DNA of 64,000 nt from Streptomyces sp. SCL15-4 (GTDB lineage: Bacteria; Actinomycetota; Actinomycetes; Streptomycetales; Streptomycetaceae). A model generated the notes under the pieces. It saw only the letters and a list, made by a program, of their open reading frames with translations. It had not been told where the DNA came from and made no database searches. The stretch spans positions 4,154,001-4,218,000 of the forward strand of contig NZ_JAOBTQ010000001.1 in NCBI RefSeq assembly GCF_033366695.1. The letters run 5' to 3'. Below, one piece after another: positions 1-8,469 of the stretch. The stretch's first letter is position 1, and each line of letters begins with the position of its first letter. Made by a program: the position numbers and the translations under genes.

Positions 1-83
1 CGGGCGGCGAGGTCCGTCTGAGCAGTGCACCGCTGCCGGGCGGCGGGGGGCTGCCACCGGACACCACCGTGTGGCTGGCCTAA
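1..83 (+). CDS. C-terminal end of an unidentified protein (partial)
   Basis: Only the last 27 codons of a rightward gene lie inside the window, ending at TAA 81-83. The visible tail is Gly/Pro-rich and finishes ...TTVWLA. A hydrophobic end after a Gly-rich stretch would suit the ATPase domain of a sensor kinase, but this is too short to assign. The stop overlaps the stop of the convergent DUF4142 gene (TAG on the other strand at 80-82), so the two genes meet tail to tail with a 4-base overlap and no room for a terminator between them. Confidence 0.55.
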   Translation, partial: GGEVRLSSAPLPGGGGLPPDTTVWLA

Positions 84-871
84 CCGGCCGGTGGGGCCGG
101 GCTCGTTCCGGCCCCGGCTCCGGCTCCCGTGGTGCCGCCGCCCGCGATGCCGTCGATGTCCACCGGGGTGGAGGTGGCCGACGGCGGCGGGGTGAGGACC
201 ACCTCCGGCCGGCCGGCGGCCGGGGGCGGCGGGGTCAGGTCGGAGTCGGGCAGTTTCGGCGGGGTGGTCTGCTGGAACAGGGTCTGGTCGAAGTCGACCA
301 GACCCGTCTTCTCCATCACGCTGATGTGGTCCAGCACGGTGTCGTTGGCCTGGTCGGCGAGGGCCCGGACCAGCGAGTTCTTCGTGGTGGAGCGGATCTT
401 CGCGACCGTGTTGAAGATGGAGCCGTGGGTCATCCGCAGGATGTTGGCGAAGTCGGTGTCGAACTGCCTGCCGCTCTCGCCGTTCAACTGGCGGACGAAG
501 CCCTGCTGTTGAGGGCTGGCCTCGTCGGGCAGCGTGATGTTCAGCATCGGGGCGATCTTCCGGCAGGTGGTGTCGAGCGCCGCGTGCCCGTCGACCAGGT
601 GCCGGCTCGCCGTGACCACCGCCTTGGAGCCGCCCTTGCGCAGCCCGATCCGCCCGACCGGGTACTCCCACAGCCCGGCCGCCCGGACCTTCACCACGAA
701 GTCCCGGTCCTGCTCGGTCAGCGGCCCCCACTGCGTGCTCGCGATGACCCGGTCCTGCGCACTGGAGACCTTGCTCAGGCCGAGCATGCCCGGATAGGCG
801 AGCGCGGCGAGGGTCAGGGCCATCGCACCGCCCACGAACAGCGTTCCCGTCGCGTTCCGCGAAAAGCGCAC
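80..871 (-). CDS. DUF4142 family membrane-anchored protein
   Basis: A 263-residue protein with a short basic N-terminus (RFSRN), one hydrophobic segment at about residues 9-30 and a largely helical external region at about 50-205. That region fits the DUF4142 ferritin-like fold (LTEQDRDF start, helices with regularly spaced His/Asp, HGS and DHI motifs). The last 55 residues are Pro/Gly/Ala-rich linker. I chose the GTG start because an AGGAGG lies 4 bases upstream and it keeps the basic residues ahead of the membrane segment; an internal ATG 16 codons later would lose them. The function of the family is not settled; export to the envelope is inferred from the signal anchor. Confidence 0.75.
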   Translation of the reverse strand: MRFSRNATGTLFVGGAMALTLAALAYPGMLGLSKVSSAQDRVIASTQWGPLTEQDRDFVVKVRAAGLWEYPVGRIGLRKGGSKAVVTASRHLVDGHAALDTTCRKIAPMLNITLPDEASPQQQGFVRQLNGESGRQFDTDFANILRMTHGSIFNTVAKIRSTTKNSLVRALADQANDTVLDHISVMEKTGLVDFDQTLFQQTTPPKLPDSDLTPPPPAAGRPEVVLTPPPSATSTPVDIDGIAGGGTTGAGAGAGTSPAPPAG

Positions 872-1087
872 CGTGCCTCCTGCCGAGGGTCTTTCCGTCC
901 ACGTCCGGACGCACGGGGGTGCGCGGGTCCGGTACGCACAAGCAGTACGGACGCGCGGCCCGTCGCTCTCAGCGGTGACGGGTAAAGATTGCTCCGGGCG
1001 CCGTTGGCCGAAGATTGACCACCGCGCGGCCGAAGGTTGACCTCCGCCCGGGAGAAACCGGACCAGGGGCGCGCCTAGATTCACCGC

Positions 1088-1774
1088 ATGCCCGCACCGC
1101 CCTCCCCCCGCACCCCCGCCGCGCTGCCCGTCCTGCCCTACCGCAAGCCCACCGAGGGCCGCGACTACTGGGTGCTGGACGACGTCCTGCCCGACGTCGA
1201 CGCCGTACGGCAGCGGTGCCTGGCCAAGGACGACTGGGTCCGCGGCCACCCGTACACCTCCGAGACCTGGCCGGGACTGCGCGCGGTGCCGGGCCTCGAA
1301 CCGGATGAACTGGCCCGGGTGGAACGGCTGGTGAAGCGGGCGACCGGGGCGAAGGAGCTGTGGGTGCGGCGGGCGCCCGGCGGCGGCACCCTCGATCACA
1401 ACTGCGTCCAGGTGGTCGGCGAGGGCGAGGGCGAGCCCCGCCCGCACACCGACTCCCGCGCGCTGTGCCGGTACGCGGCCGTGCTCTATCTCGGCCCCGA
1501 CGCCCCCGAGGAGTGCGGAACCGCCTTCTACCGCCAGTCACTGCCCGGCGGCCGGCTCGGCGGCAACATCGTCCGGGCCCCGCACACCAACCTCGTCGAG
1601 GCGCTCGGCACCCGCTACGTCCCGGCGGACCACTTCGAGGAGGACGTCCGCGTCCCCCACCGCTACAACCGCCTGCTGCTCTACCACGCCAACCTGGTCC
1701 ACAGCGCGATCGCCTACACGGGCCGCACCCTGCCGGACAAACGCATGACCGTGGTCTTCTTCTGGATGGCCTGA
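1088..1774 (+). CDS. DUF6445-like putative Fe(II)/2-oxoglutarate oxygenase
   Basis: A cytosolic protein of 228 residues with no signal or membrane segment. It carries the layout of a 2-oxoglutarate/Fe(II) dioxygenase jelly roll: an H-T-D triad at residues 120-122 (PHTDS), a distal His at 205 (LVHSA) and an Arg at 219 (DKRMTVVFF) that could hold the co-substrate. This matches the DUF6445 group of prolyl-hydroxylase-like proteins, usually about 220-250 residues. The substrate is unknown. It stands alone, with a 216-base upstream gap shared with the divergent DUF4142 gene. The ATG at 1088 lies directly before the conserved start; I see only a weak ribosome site. Confidence 0.7.
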   Translation: MPAPPSPRTPAALPVLPYRKPTEGRDYWVLDDVLPDVDAVRQRCLAKDDWVRGHPYTSETWPGLRAVPGLEPDELARVERLVKRATGAKELWVRRAPGGGTLDHNCVQVVGEGEGEPRPHTDSRALCRYAAVLYLGPDAPEECGTAFYRQSLPGGRLGGNIVRAPHTNLVEALGTRYVPADHFEEDVRVPHRYNRLLLYHANLVHSAIAYTGRTLPDKRMTVVFFWMA

Positions 1775-1963
1775 GCGACGCGTCCCTCCGCGCGTCCGAA
1801 AGCCGCCCCTGCCCACCGGAACCCGTATGCCTGTTGTCAGTGGCATGACCTACGCTTCGCACACGCCACGCGCGGCCCACGGCTCACGCACGGAGGGCCC
1901 GCAGACAGTCGTGTCCGCGCGGGCACCCTTGTCTTTCATTCGTCTCGGGGGGTTCGAATCAGC

Positions 1964-3937
1964 GTGCGCAAGCGCTCTCTCACGGCCGCCACCGCCCTGG
2001 CCGTCCTGATCGGTTCGGCGGCCCTGGCCGCCGCCCCGGCGTTCGCCGACTCCAGCGCCGTCCTGCCGGTGCGGCAGACCGGTGACATCGTCGTGGACGC
2101 CGTGCACCAGCAGGTCTTCGTCAGCGACCCGCTGAACGGCAAGATCGTCGTCACCGACTTCGCCGGCCAGGTCGTCAAGCAGCTCACCACCCGCCTGTCC
2201 GGCGTGCACGGCCTGGAGCTGTCCGCCGACTCCGGCACGCTCTACGCGGCCGTGCAGGACCTCGACGCCATCGCGGTCTTCGACACCGCCACCGACACCG
2301 AGACCACCCGCTACGAGGTCGGCGACAAGCCGCTCAGCATCGCCCTCGCCGGCGGCAGGCTGTGGTTCGGCTACGGCGGCGCCGCCGCGGGCGACCTCGG
2401 CTCCGTCGACCTGACGTCCGAGGACCACAAGGTCACCCTCGGCCAGGACGGCGACTGGTACGCGGCCCCGCTGCTGGACGCCGCGCCCGGCTCGGACACG
2501 CTCGTCGCGGGCGCGCTCGGGCAGAGCCCGGTCGAACTGGCCTCGTACGACGTCTCCTCGGGCACCGCCGTGAAACGGGCGAGCACCCGCGAGGCGGGCA
2601 GCAATCTCGGCGACCTCCAGGTCACTCCCGACGGCAAGGACGTCGTGGTGGCCAGCGGCGCGCCGTACTACCAGCAGGTGTTCCGCACCGCCGACCTGAA
2701 CGAGGACGGCAAGTACGTCACGGACGCGTACCCGAACTCGGTCGCCGTCGCGCCCGACGGCACGGTCGCGGGCGGCATCGACGGCTCCTACGACCCGGAC
2801 GTGTACATCTTCCGGCCGGGCAGCAGCGAGGCGGTGCGCTCCTACGACTTCCCGAACACCGGCACCGGCTCCGGCTCCGACCTGCTGGTGCGCGCCGGAC
2901 TGGCCTGGGCCCCGGACGGCTCCCGGCTGTTCGCGGTGACCCGCAACAGCCAGGACGTGGTCTCCCTGCGCGTGCTCACCGCGCCCGCCAAGGCGGCCAC
3001 CACCGTCACCGTGGACGCGCCGGCCACCGCGACCCGCGCCAAGCAGCTCACCGTCAAGGGCAGGGCCACCGCCACGGCCGCCCTGCCCGCCGGGACCGAG
3101 CTGACCGTGACCCGCACCGACCTGGAGTCGCCGAAGGGCAAGGCGCTGCCCGCGGCGGTCACCGGGGCCGACGGCACGTTCTCCTTCACCGACACCCCGC
3201 CGGCCGGCGGCAAGGTGGAGTACACGGTGGCCTACGCGGGTGACGCCGGGCACACGGCGGGCTCGGGTTCGGACTCCGTGGACGTCTCCCGCGCCAAGCC
3301 CGCGCTGACCGTCGACAACAACGGCAAGGTGTACGCGTACGGCAAGGACGTGAAGTTCACCGCGCACCTCGGCAAGACGTACAAGAACCGCACGGTGGAG
3401 ATCTGGGCCGACCCGTTCGGCTCCGACAAGCCGAACAAGCTGGTGAAGTCCGGCGAGGTCGACGCCGACGGCAACCTGTCGGTCACCGTCGGCCTGAAGC
3501 GGGACGCCAAGATCACCGCGAAGTTCTCGGGCGACTCCCGGTTCGCGTCTGCCTCCGCGTCCAGCACGGTCGGCGCCAAGGTCGGCGTGTCCACCTCGCT
3601 CTCCGGTCACTACAAGAAGAAGTCGACGTGGGGTCACACGTACTACTTCTTCCACAAGAACAGGGACCCGCTGGTCACGACCAAGATGTCGTACTACCGG
3701 GACCGGGCGCAGAAGTTCGAGTTCGAGACGTACTACCAGGGCCGCTGGCACTCGGACGAGCCCGCGTACTTCAAGCTGGGCTCCGACGGCGTGTCCGAGG
3801 TCGGCATCACCGGCGACCACGGCGGGGACGTCGGCCGGCGCTTCCGGGTCCGCTCGTCGTACGTCAACGGCGCGTCCGGTGACACCGTGAACTCCACGAC
3901 CCACGGCGCCTGGAAGTACTTCACCTTCACCAAGTGA
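1964..3937 (+). CDS. Secreted beta-propeller protein with Ig-like repeats
   Basis: A 657-residue secreted protein. Residues 1-28 are a classical signal peptide (RKR, hydrophobic core, AFA|DSS). Residues about 30-330 contain YVTN/YncE-type propeller blades, for example VDAVHQQVFVSDPLNG and VTPDGKDVVVAS. Two Ig-like beta-sandwich segments follow at about 335-540. The last 115 residues are rich in Tyr, Lys and Trp (HYKKKS, TYYQGRWHS), which suggests a surface- or glycan-binding tail. The start is GTG at 1964, chosen for the signal peptide and the G-run upstream. No catalytic motif is visible, so an adhesive or binding role in the cell envelope or medium is inference. It ends 2 bases before the convergent neighbour's stop. 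Confidence 0.75.
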   Translation: MRKRSLTAATALAVLIGSAALAAAPAFADSSAVLPVRQTGDIVVDAVHQQVFVSDPLNGKIVVTDFAGQVVKQLTTRLSGVHGLELSADSGTLYAAVQDLDAIAVFDTATDTETTRYEVGDKPLSIALAGGRLWFGYGGAAAGDLGSVDLTSEDHKVTLGQDGDWYAAPLLDAAPGSDTLVAGALGQSPVELASYDVSSGTAVKRASTREAGSNLGDLQVTPDGKDVVVASGAPYYQQVFRTADLNEDGKYVTDAYPNSVAVAPDGTVAGGIDGSYDPDVYIFRPGSSEAVRSYDFPNTGTGSGSDLLVRAGLAWAPDGSRLFAVTRNSQDVVSLRVLTAPAKAATTVTVDAPATATRAKQLTVKGRATATAALPAGTELTVTRTDLESPKGKALPAAVTGADGTFSFTDTPPAGGKVEYTVAYAGDAGHTAGSGSDSVDVSRAKPALTVDNNGKVYAYGKDVKFTAHLGKTYKNRTVEIWADPFGSDKPNKLVKSGEVDADGNLSVTVGLKRDAKITAKFSGDSRFASASASSTVGAKVGVSTSLSGHYKKKSTWGHTYYFFHKNRDPLVTTKMSYYRDRAQKFEFETYYQGRWHSDEPAYFKLGSDGVSEVGITGDHGGDVGRRFRVRSSYVNGASGDTVNSTTHGAWKYFTFTK

Positions 3938-3939
3938 GG

Positions 3940-5133
3940 CTAGGGAGCGGCCTGGAGGCGGCCCAGCTGGCGTCGGATGTTCTCCAGCGCGCCGCTGCGG
4001 CGGCCGGGCACCCTCAGGCGCAGCTCCGCGAGCGCGGGCCCGAGTTCGCGGGCCCGCGCCGTGTCCTCGATGCGGCCCCACTGGTGGTGGGCGCGGTCCA
4101 CGGCCGCCTCCACGGCGGGCGCGTCCGCCGCCTGGCCGGCGGCGAGGCGGGCCTCGGCCACCGCCAGCCAGGCCCGGCAGCTGCGCGCCGGGTCCCCGGC
4201 GAACATCGCCAGGTCGGCCCGGACCTCCCGCCAGTGCAACGCCTGCTCGGAGCCGGCGCCGTGGGCCCGCACGGCGTCCTCCTCGTACCGCGCGGCCAGC
4301 CCGTCCGCCTCCTGGTGCCGTCCGCCGCGCACGGCCGCGCTGATGGCGGCGTGCGGATCGGCGGGGGCCGCCGGCGGCACCGGAGCGCCGGAGCCGCCGG
4401 CGGGCACGGACGGCTCCGCCTCGCGTCCCGGCGCGGCCGCGGCCGGCCCCCACGGCGCCGGAGCCGCCGCCACCCGGGCCGGCGGCACCGGTCCGGGTGC
4501 CGCGTGACCTCCCGCGTGCGCCAGCAGCAGGTTGCCCCTCGTCTCCTGCGGGATGCGGCTCAGGGCCTGTTCGTGGAGGGTGTCCAGCGCGGGGCGGCGG
4601 CCGCTGCGCAGGAGGGTGGCGACCGTCTTCATGTACGCCGGTTCGGCCGGGCGCCGGCCCGCGGGCGGGGCGAGACGGCCGTAGACGGCGGTGTGCGGGC
4701 CGCAGTCGAGGCCGCGCTCGGTGACGTGCCGCCAGGCCTCGGCGTCCGCGTGCAGGTCGACGACGAGCGCGGTGTCCGCGGCCGAGCGCAGGCGCAGTTC
4801 CTCGCGGATCCAGTGCCAGGGCAGCGCGGTGTAGCGGACGGTGGCCGGGGTGGTGCGGGCCAGGGCCAGGTGGGGCCGGTGCTGGCGCCGGTCCAGGTGC
4901 AGCTGCCCGGTGAGGTACACGGTGAGCGGCCCGGGCGTCGCCGCCGCGGCCCGCAGCCGGGTGAGGACGGCCTGCGGTTCCAGCGGGTCGGCGAGTTCGA
5001 CGACGTTCGCGGTGTCGGTGCCGGACAGCACGGCGGGGGCGACGGCCGCCAGCACCGGCAGGACGCCGGCCGCGTCCACCAGGCGCCCGCGGCCCACCGG
5101 TGAGGCCGCGAGCAGCAGCACGGTTCCGGGCAT
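3940..5133 (-). CDS. Degenerate caspase-like protein with helical C-terminus
   Basis: A 397-residue cytosolic protein. The first 200 residues alternate strands and helices like the caspase-fold proteins common in streptomycetes: TVLLLAAS, then PLTVYLTGQLHLD..HLALA where active members have a Y-[FS]-x-G-H-G strand, then YTALPWHWIREEL, then ALVVDLHADAEAW where active members have D-x-C-x-S-G. The catalytic His and Cys are therefore both missing. A Pro/Ala linker at about 225-270 leads to a helical TPR-like region at about 275-397. The ATG at 5133 has GGGGGAGG 4 bases upstream; an in-frame start 6 codons earlier lacks one. The fold assignment is my inference from motif spacing, and the function is unknown. 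Confidence 0.6.
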   Translation of the reverse strand: MPGTVLLLAASPVGRGRLVDAAGVLPVLAAVAPAVLSGTDTANVVELADPLEPQAVLTRLRAAAATPGPLTVYLTGQLHLDRRQHRPHLALARTTPATVRYTALPWHWIREELRLRSAADTALVVDLHADAEAWRHVTERGLDCGPHTAVYGRLAPPAGRRPAEPAYMKTVATLLRSGRRPALDTLHEQALSRIPQETRGNLLLAHAGGHAAPGPVPPARVAAAPAPWGPAAAAPGREAEPSVPAGGSGAPVPPAAPADPHAAISAAVRGGRHQEADGLAARYEEDAVRAHGAGSEQALHWREVRADLAMFAGDPARSCRAWLAVAEARLAAGQAADAPAVEAAVDRAHHQWGRIEDTARARELGPALAELRLRVPGRRSGALENIRRQLGRLQAAP

Positions 5134-5244
5134 CGTGCCTCCCCCTGTCACCCTGGCGGAGCCCGTGGGGCCCTCCGGTCCCGAGGCCCTCGTAGATCCG
5201 CTCTCCAGCCAGCACCGTAACCGCTGGCGCCGCGCACCGGGGCC

Positions 5245-6417
5245 TCAGTACCGCAAACGTCCCTGTTCGGGGTCTTCGCCCGGCGGCCCTCCGCCGCCCG
5301 GCAGCCGCCGCACCGCGAAGATCGTGGTGTCGTCCGCCAGCCGGCCCCCGCTGTGCCGCAGCACGCCGTCGCGGACCCGGCGGACCAGCCGGTGCGGGGC
5401 GGCCCGGCGCGGGTCGGCGCGGACCGTGCGGACGACCTCGCGGGTCAGGTCGTAGAAGTCGCCGGGTCCGTCGCGGGCCTCGGTCACCCCGTCGGTGACC
5501 AGCAGCAGCGTCTCGTCCGGGCCCAGCGGCACCCGTCGCACGGGCGGCAGGAGCCCGCCCGCGAGGTCGGCGCAGCCGAGCGGCATCCCGTCGCCGCTCG
5601 GCAGCTCGCGCACCCCGTGCGGGCCGACGGCGAGCGGCGGTTCGTGGCCGAAGTTCACCAGCTCCACCATCCCGGGCGTGTCCGCCGGGAACGCGATCAG
5701 CGCGGCCGTGGCGAACCGGTCGCCGTCGGCCCCGCCGAGCGCGACGGTGTGGGAGCGGTGGCGCAGCATCCGGATCTCCAGCCGCTCGGCGACGGTCGCG
5801 AGATCCTTCTCGTGGTACCCGGCCTCGCGGAAGGTGCCGAGCAGCGCGGCGGCCGCCTCCACCGCGCCGAGGCCCTTGCCCTGTACGTCGCCGACCAGGA
5901 CGCGGGTGCCGTGCGGACTGGGCTGGATGTCGTAGAAGTCGCCGCCGACCCGGGCCTCGACGTCGGCCGCCAGATACACCCCCGCCTGCTCCAGCCCGGC
6001 CCAGTCGGGCGGCAGCGGGCGCAGCACGGTGCGCCGGGTGGTGTCGGCGATGTCCCGGATGTGCACGACCTGCCGTTCGCGGCGCACGCGCACGGCGGCG
6101 GCGAGGGTGGCCAGGGCGCCGCCGACGGCGACCAGGATGAAGTCACCCAGCCCGGCCTGGTACTGCTCGGGCCAGGCGCTGTCCACGAGGACGTACGTCG
6201 TCACCGCCAGCAGCCCGTACCCGGCCGTCGTCCACGCCCCGCAGATCGCCGAGGAGATGCCCGGGACCAGGACGATCCAGGAGATCATCCGCAGTCTCTC
6301 ACCGGTGGAGAAGTCCAGCAGGACGACGCCGGCGAGGAGCAGCAGCGGGAGCAGCCAGGCGACGCTCCGCCCGCGCACCCGCAGCAGCGGTCGCCGCCCG
6401 TATTCCATCCACGTCAC
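5245..6417 (-). CDS. Membrane-bound PP2C-type (SpoIIE family) phosphatase
   Basis: A 390-residue protein with about four membrane helices in residues 18-108 followed by a SpoIIE/PP2C domain at about 150-375. The metal-binding signatures are all present: GGDFYD, VGDVQGKG, VTDGVTEARDG and ADDTTIF. Proteins of this architecture dephosphorylate Ser/Thr-phosphorylated STAS-type anti-anti-sigma factors in partner-switching cascades. No STAS or anti-sigma partner lies nearby, so the target must be elsewhere. The start is GTG at 6417 with GGAGGG 9 bases upstream; ATG three codons later is possible. The gene stands alone and is transcribed leftward. Confidence 0.85.
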   Translation of the reverse strand: MTWMEYGRRPLLRVRGRSVAWLLPLLLLAGVVLLDFSTGERLRMISWIVLVPGISSAICGAWTTAGYGLLAVTTYVLVDSAWPEQYQAGLGDFILVAVGGALATLAAAVRVRRERQVVHIRDIADTTRRTVLRPLPPDWAGLEQAGVYLAADVEARVGGDFYDIQPSPHGTRVLVGDVQGKGLGAVEAAAALLGTFREAGYHEKDLATVAERLEIRMLRHRSHTVALGGADGDRFATAALIAFPADTPGMVELVNFGHEPPLAVGPHGVRELPSGDGMPLGCADLAGGLLPPVRRVPLGPDETLLLVTDGVTEARDGPGDFYDLTREVVRTVRADPRRAAPHRLVRRVRDGVLRHSGGRLADDTTIFAVRRLPGGGGPPGEDPEQGRLRY

Positions 6418-6562
6418 GGCCGGCAGCCCTCCATGCCCTCAGCGAAGCACGGGGGGACACCGCGCGCATCCGGGCACCCGTCCGGCCGAGTTGCCGGGCC
6501 CTGTCCGCCGTTGTGCCCTGGTAGCGGAGGCAGATCGGGGGCGAGGAGAGAGGAGTGCTCCC

Positions 6563-7045
6563 ATGGCTCAAGCGGCACCCGCGCCCGGCGGCGCGTCCCG
6601 GCCCGGCCGCACGCCCGAGGTGGAGGGCCGGGCGACCGATGTCCGCGCCCGCCCGCCCGACGTCTTCGACGCCCGCGCCCACCGGGTGGCCCGGATCGCC
6701 GTACCGGTCGTGCTGGGTCTGGTCTACGGCTACTGGGCGGCGGCCAACAACCGCTCCGGCGGCCCGATCACCGGCTGGAACCTGCTGCTCGGCTTCGTCA
6801 GCGCGCTGGTGTTCGCGGTGCTGTGCATGGCGCTGCTGGCGCTGGCGCCCCGCATGCCGCGGGAAGTGCACGCGCTGCTGTGGACGGCGTTCACCGGCTG
6901 CGCGTTCGGCTTCCTGTACGCCCAGACCGACAAGCCGGTGCTGCGTACCGTGCTGATGTCGCTGCTGGTCTCGGCGGCCACCTTCATGGCGTTCTTCTAC
7001 CACTACTACACGCGGGAGGACGCCTTCGGGCGCCGGATCCGCTGA
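6563..7045 (+). CDS. Small four-helix membrane protein
   Basis: A 160-residue protein with a Pro/Arg-rich cytosolic N-terminus (about 45 residues), then four predicted membrane helices: IAVPVVLGLVYGYWAA, LLLGFVSALVFAVLCMALLAL, ALLWTAFTGCAFGFLYA and VLMSLLVSAATFMAFFYH. It ends in a short charged tail. An AGGAG lies about 8 bases before the ATG at 6563. I do not recognise a named family; similar orphan membrane proteins are common in Streptomyces. It diverges from the PP2C phosphatase, with about 145 bases between them holding both promoters. Confidence 0.7.
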   Translation: MAQAAPAPGGASRPGRTPEVEGRATDVRARPPDVFDARAHRVARIAVPVVLGLVYGYWAAANNRSGGPITGWNLLLGFVSALVFAVLCMALLALAPRMPREVHALLWTAFTGCAFGFLYAQTDKPVLRTVLMSLLVSAATFMAFFYHYYTREDAFGRRIR

Positions 7046-7198
7046 GCGGCGTACGCCGGATGCCCGCCGGCGTACGCCTGGGTGCGGAACATTCCCTACC
7101 GCCGACCAGGGCCCGGCGTTCCGCCGAGCGGGTCCTCCCGCCGCCCGAACGCAGTGCTCCCGCTCGCGCGCGGGCCCCGGGGGCCCTTGCCTGGAGCT

Positions 7199-8125
7199 GT
7201 GCCCCCACGACGCCTCAGGAGCGCCCTGTCGGCCGTACTGATCACCCTGTCCTGCCTCCTCGTCCCGTTCGGCGCGCTGGCGGCCTGGGCGGCGTACGGG
7301 CTGGCCGACACGGGCCGGTACGTCACCGCCATGGCGCCGCTCGCCGCCGACCCGGCCGTGCGGGAAGCCGTCGCGGACACCGTCGGCGACGGCCTCCTGC
7401 GCGCCGTGGACCAACATCTGGACGTCCGCCCGGCGCCCGGCCCGGTGCGCCCGTTCGTGCGCGACGCGGTGCGCTCCTTCACCCACACCCGGGCCTTCCG
7501 GCTGGCCTGGGACACCGGCAACCGGGTCACCCACGACGCCGTGCTGCGCGCCCTGCGCGGACGGGACGAACACGCCGTCACCATCGACTTGGCTCCCGTC
7601 ACCGCGCAGGTCAAACGCCAGCTCACGCACGACCACGTGCCGCTCGCCGCGCGCATCCCGGTGGAGCACACCGTGGTCGCCGTGCTCCCGGCGGCCCGGC
7701 TGACCGCCCTCCGGAAGGGGTTCCACGTGCTCGAAGTCGCCGGTTCCTGGCTGCCGGCCGCGTCCGTGGCGTTCGCCGTCGGCGGGATCGCGCTCGCCGT
7801 CCGCCGGCGCCGGGCCGTGGCCGCCACCGCCCTCGGCACGGCCCTGGGCGGCGCGCTGCTGGTCCTCGCGCTCCGCGTCGGCCGCGCCCTGACCCTGGCC
7901 GACCTGCCCGCCGGCGTGTCGCACGGCGCCGCGGGCGCGGTCTACGACGCCCTGACCGGCCCGCTGCGCGACGCCGCCTGGCTGCTGCTCGGCCTCGGCC
8001 TCACCGTCGCCCTCACCACCTGGCTCACCCGCCGACCGCGCCCGCCCCGCCCCGCACGACACCGGCAGGCACCACCGGCACCCGCGCCGACTCCCGCGCC
8101 GGCACCGACCCGGGCCCGAGCCTGA
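7199..8125 (+). CDS. Two-membrane-end protein with long extracytoplasmic middle
   Basis: About 308 residues. It has a hydrophobic N-terminal helix (ALSAVLITLSCLLVPFGALAAW), a soluble middle of about 150 residues beginning LADTGRYVTAMAPLAADPAV, and two to three membrane helices near the C-terminus. The layout fits a widespread actinobacterial family of unknown role, usually starting 15-40 residues before the first helix. The start is uncertain. GTG 7199 fits the family but its GGAG is only 2 bases away; GTG at 7154 and 7082 are in frame and lack good ribosome sites. The last 34 codons (from 8022) lie in a sequence copied from the 3' end of the MocR gene, read on the opposite strand, so the Pro/Arg/Ala tail is probably a recent addition. 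Confidence 0.65.
   Translation: MPPRRLRSALSAVLITLSCLLVPFGALAAWAAYGLADTGRYVTAMAPLAADPAVREAVADTVGDGLLRAVDQHLDVRPAPGPVRPFVRDAVRSFTHTRAFRLAWDTGNRVTHDAVLRALRGRDEHAVTIDLAPVTAQVKRQLTHDHVPLAARIPVEHTVVAVLPAARLTALRKGFHVLEVAGSWLPAASVAFAVGGIALAVRRRRAVAATALGTALGGALLVLALRVGRALTLADLPAGVSHGAAGAVYDALTGPLRDAAWLLLGLGLTVALTTWLTRRPRPPRPARHRQAPPAPAPTPAPAPTRARA
8022..8047. repeat. 26-bp direct repeat, partner at 8467-8492
   Basis: This 26-base block is identical to 8467-8492, which spans the MocR gene stop codon. It is the best conserved piece of the degenerate duplication and lies inside the coding region of the upstream membrane protein gene on the opposite strand. Confidence 0.85.
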
Positions 8126-8469
8126 CCACGTCCACCGCCCACGGCGAAACCCGCGCCCGGGACCACGGCGCCGCCTCACCACGGCAACGCCACGGCTGCC
8201 CCTGCCGCACAAGACCGGCAAGCGACGCCGGGCCCCCGCTCCGACACCCACGTCCGCCGCCGGCAGCGAACCCCGTTCCCGTGGCCACGGCGCCCACGAA
8301 CACCCGCCGCCCGACCACCCTCTCCACCGCCGCCCGCACAAGACCCGCAAGCGCCACCCGCGCCCGACCGCATCCGCAGCCCGACACCGGTCCCCGGAGT
8401 AGCAGCGCCCCCGGCCGGCACCGCGGCCACAACCGCCCCCGCCACCCGCTCCCGCCCTCGCCACCCGGC
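8126..8469 (-). pseudogene. Decayed repeats of the MocR gene 3' end
   Basis: This stretch has no intact gene but holds degraded copies of the end of the adjacent MocR-type gene. The clearest copy lies at 8022-8165 and overlaps the preceding gene. It aligns without gaps at an offset of 445 bases over the last 35 codons and includes a 26-base perfect match (8022-8047 against 8467-8492) and the same TGA. Its leftward translation reads DVVRLGPGSVPARE against DAVRLGLGSAPERE in the real gene. Weaker copies begin near 8212 and 8341, marked by agaccggcaagcg-like starts. The second copy still reads GTGFAAGGGRG against GTAFAVGTGRA. None has a start or a full domain. Confidence 0.65.

Noticed and set aside
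1948..1963. Possible tRNA 3' end or attachment site (ggggttcgaatc-like word)
   Set aside because: It resembles a T-loop, but the flanking bases do not pair as a T-stem and no acceptor or anticodon arm is upstream; it is also directly before a good GTG start.
1850..5215. Leftward open frame of over 1100 codons
   Set aside because: It runs antisense to the propeller/Ig gene and across the caspase-like gene, has repetitive Arg/Gly/Val-type composition typical of GC-rich shadow frames, and no recognisable domain.
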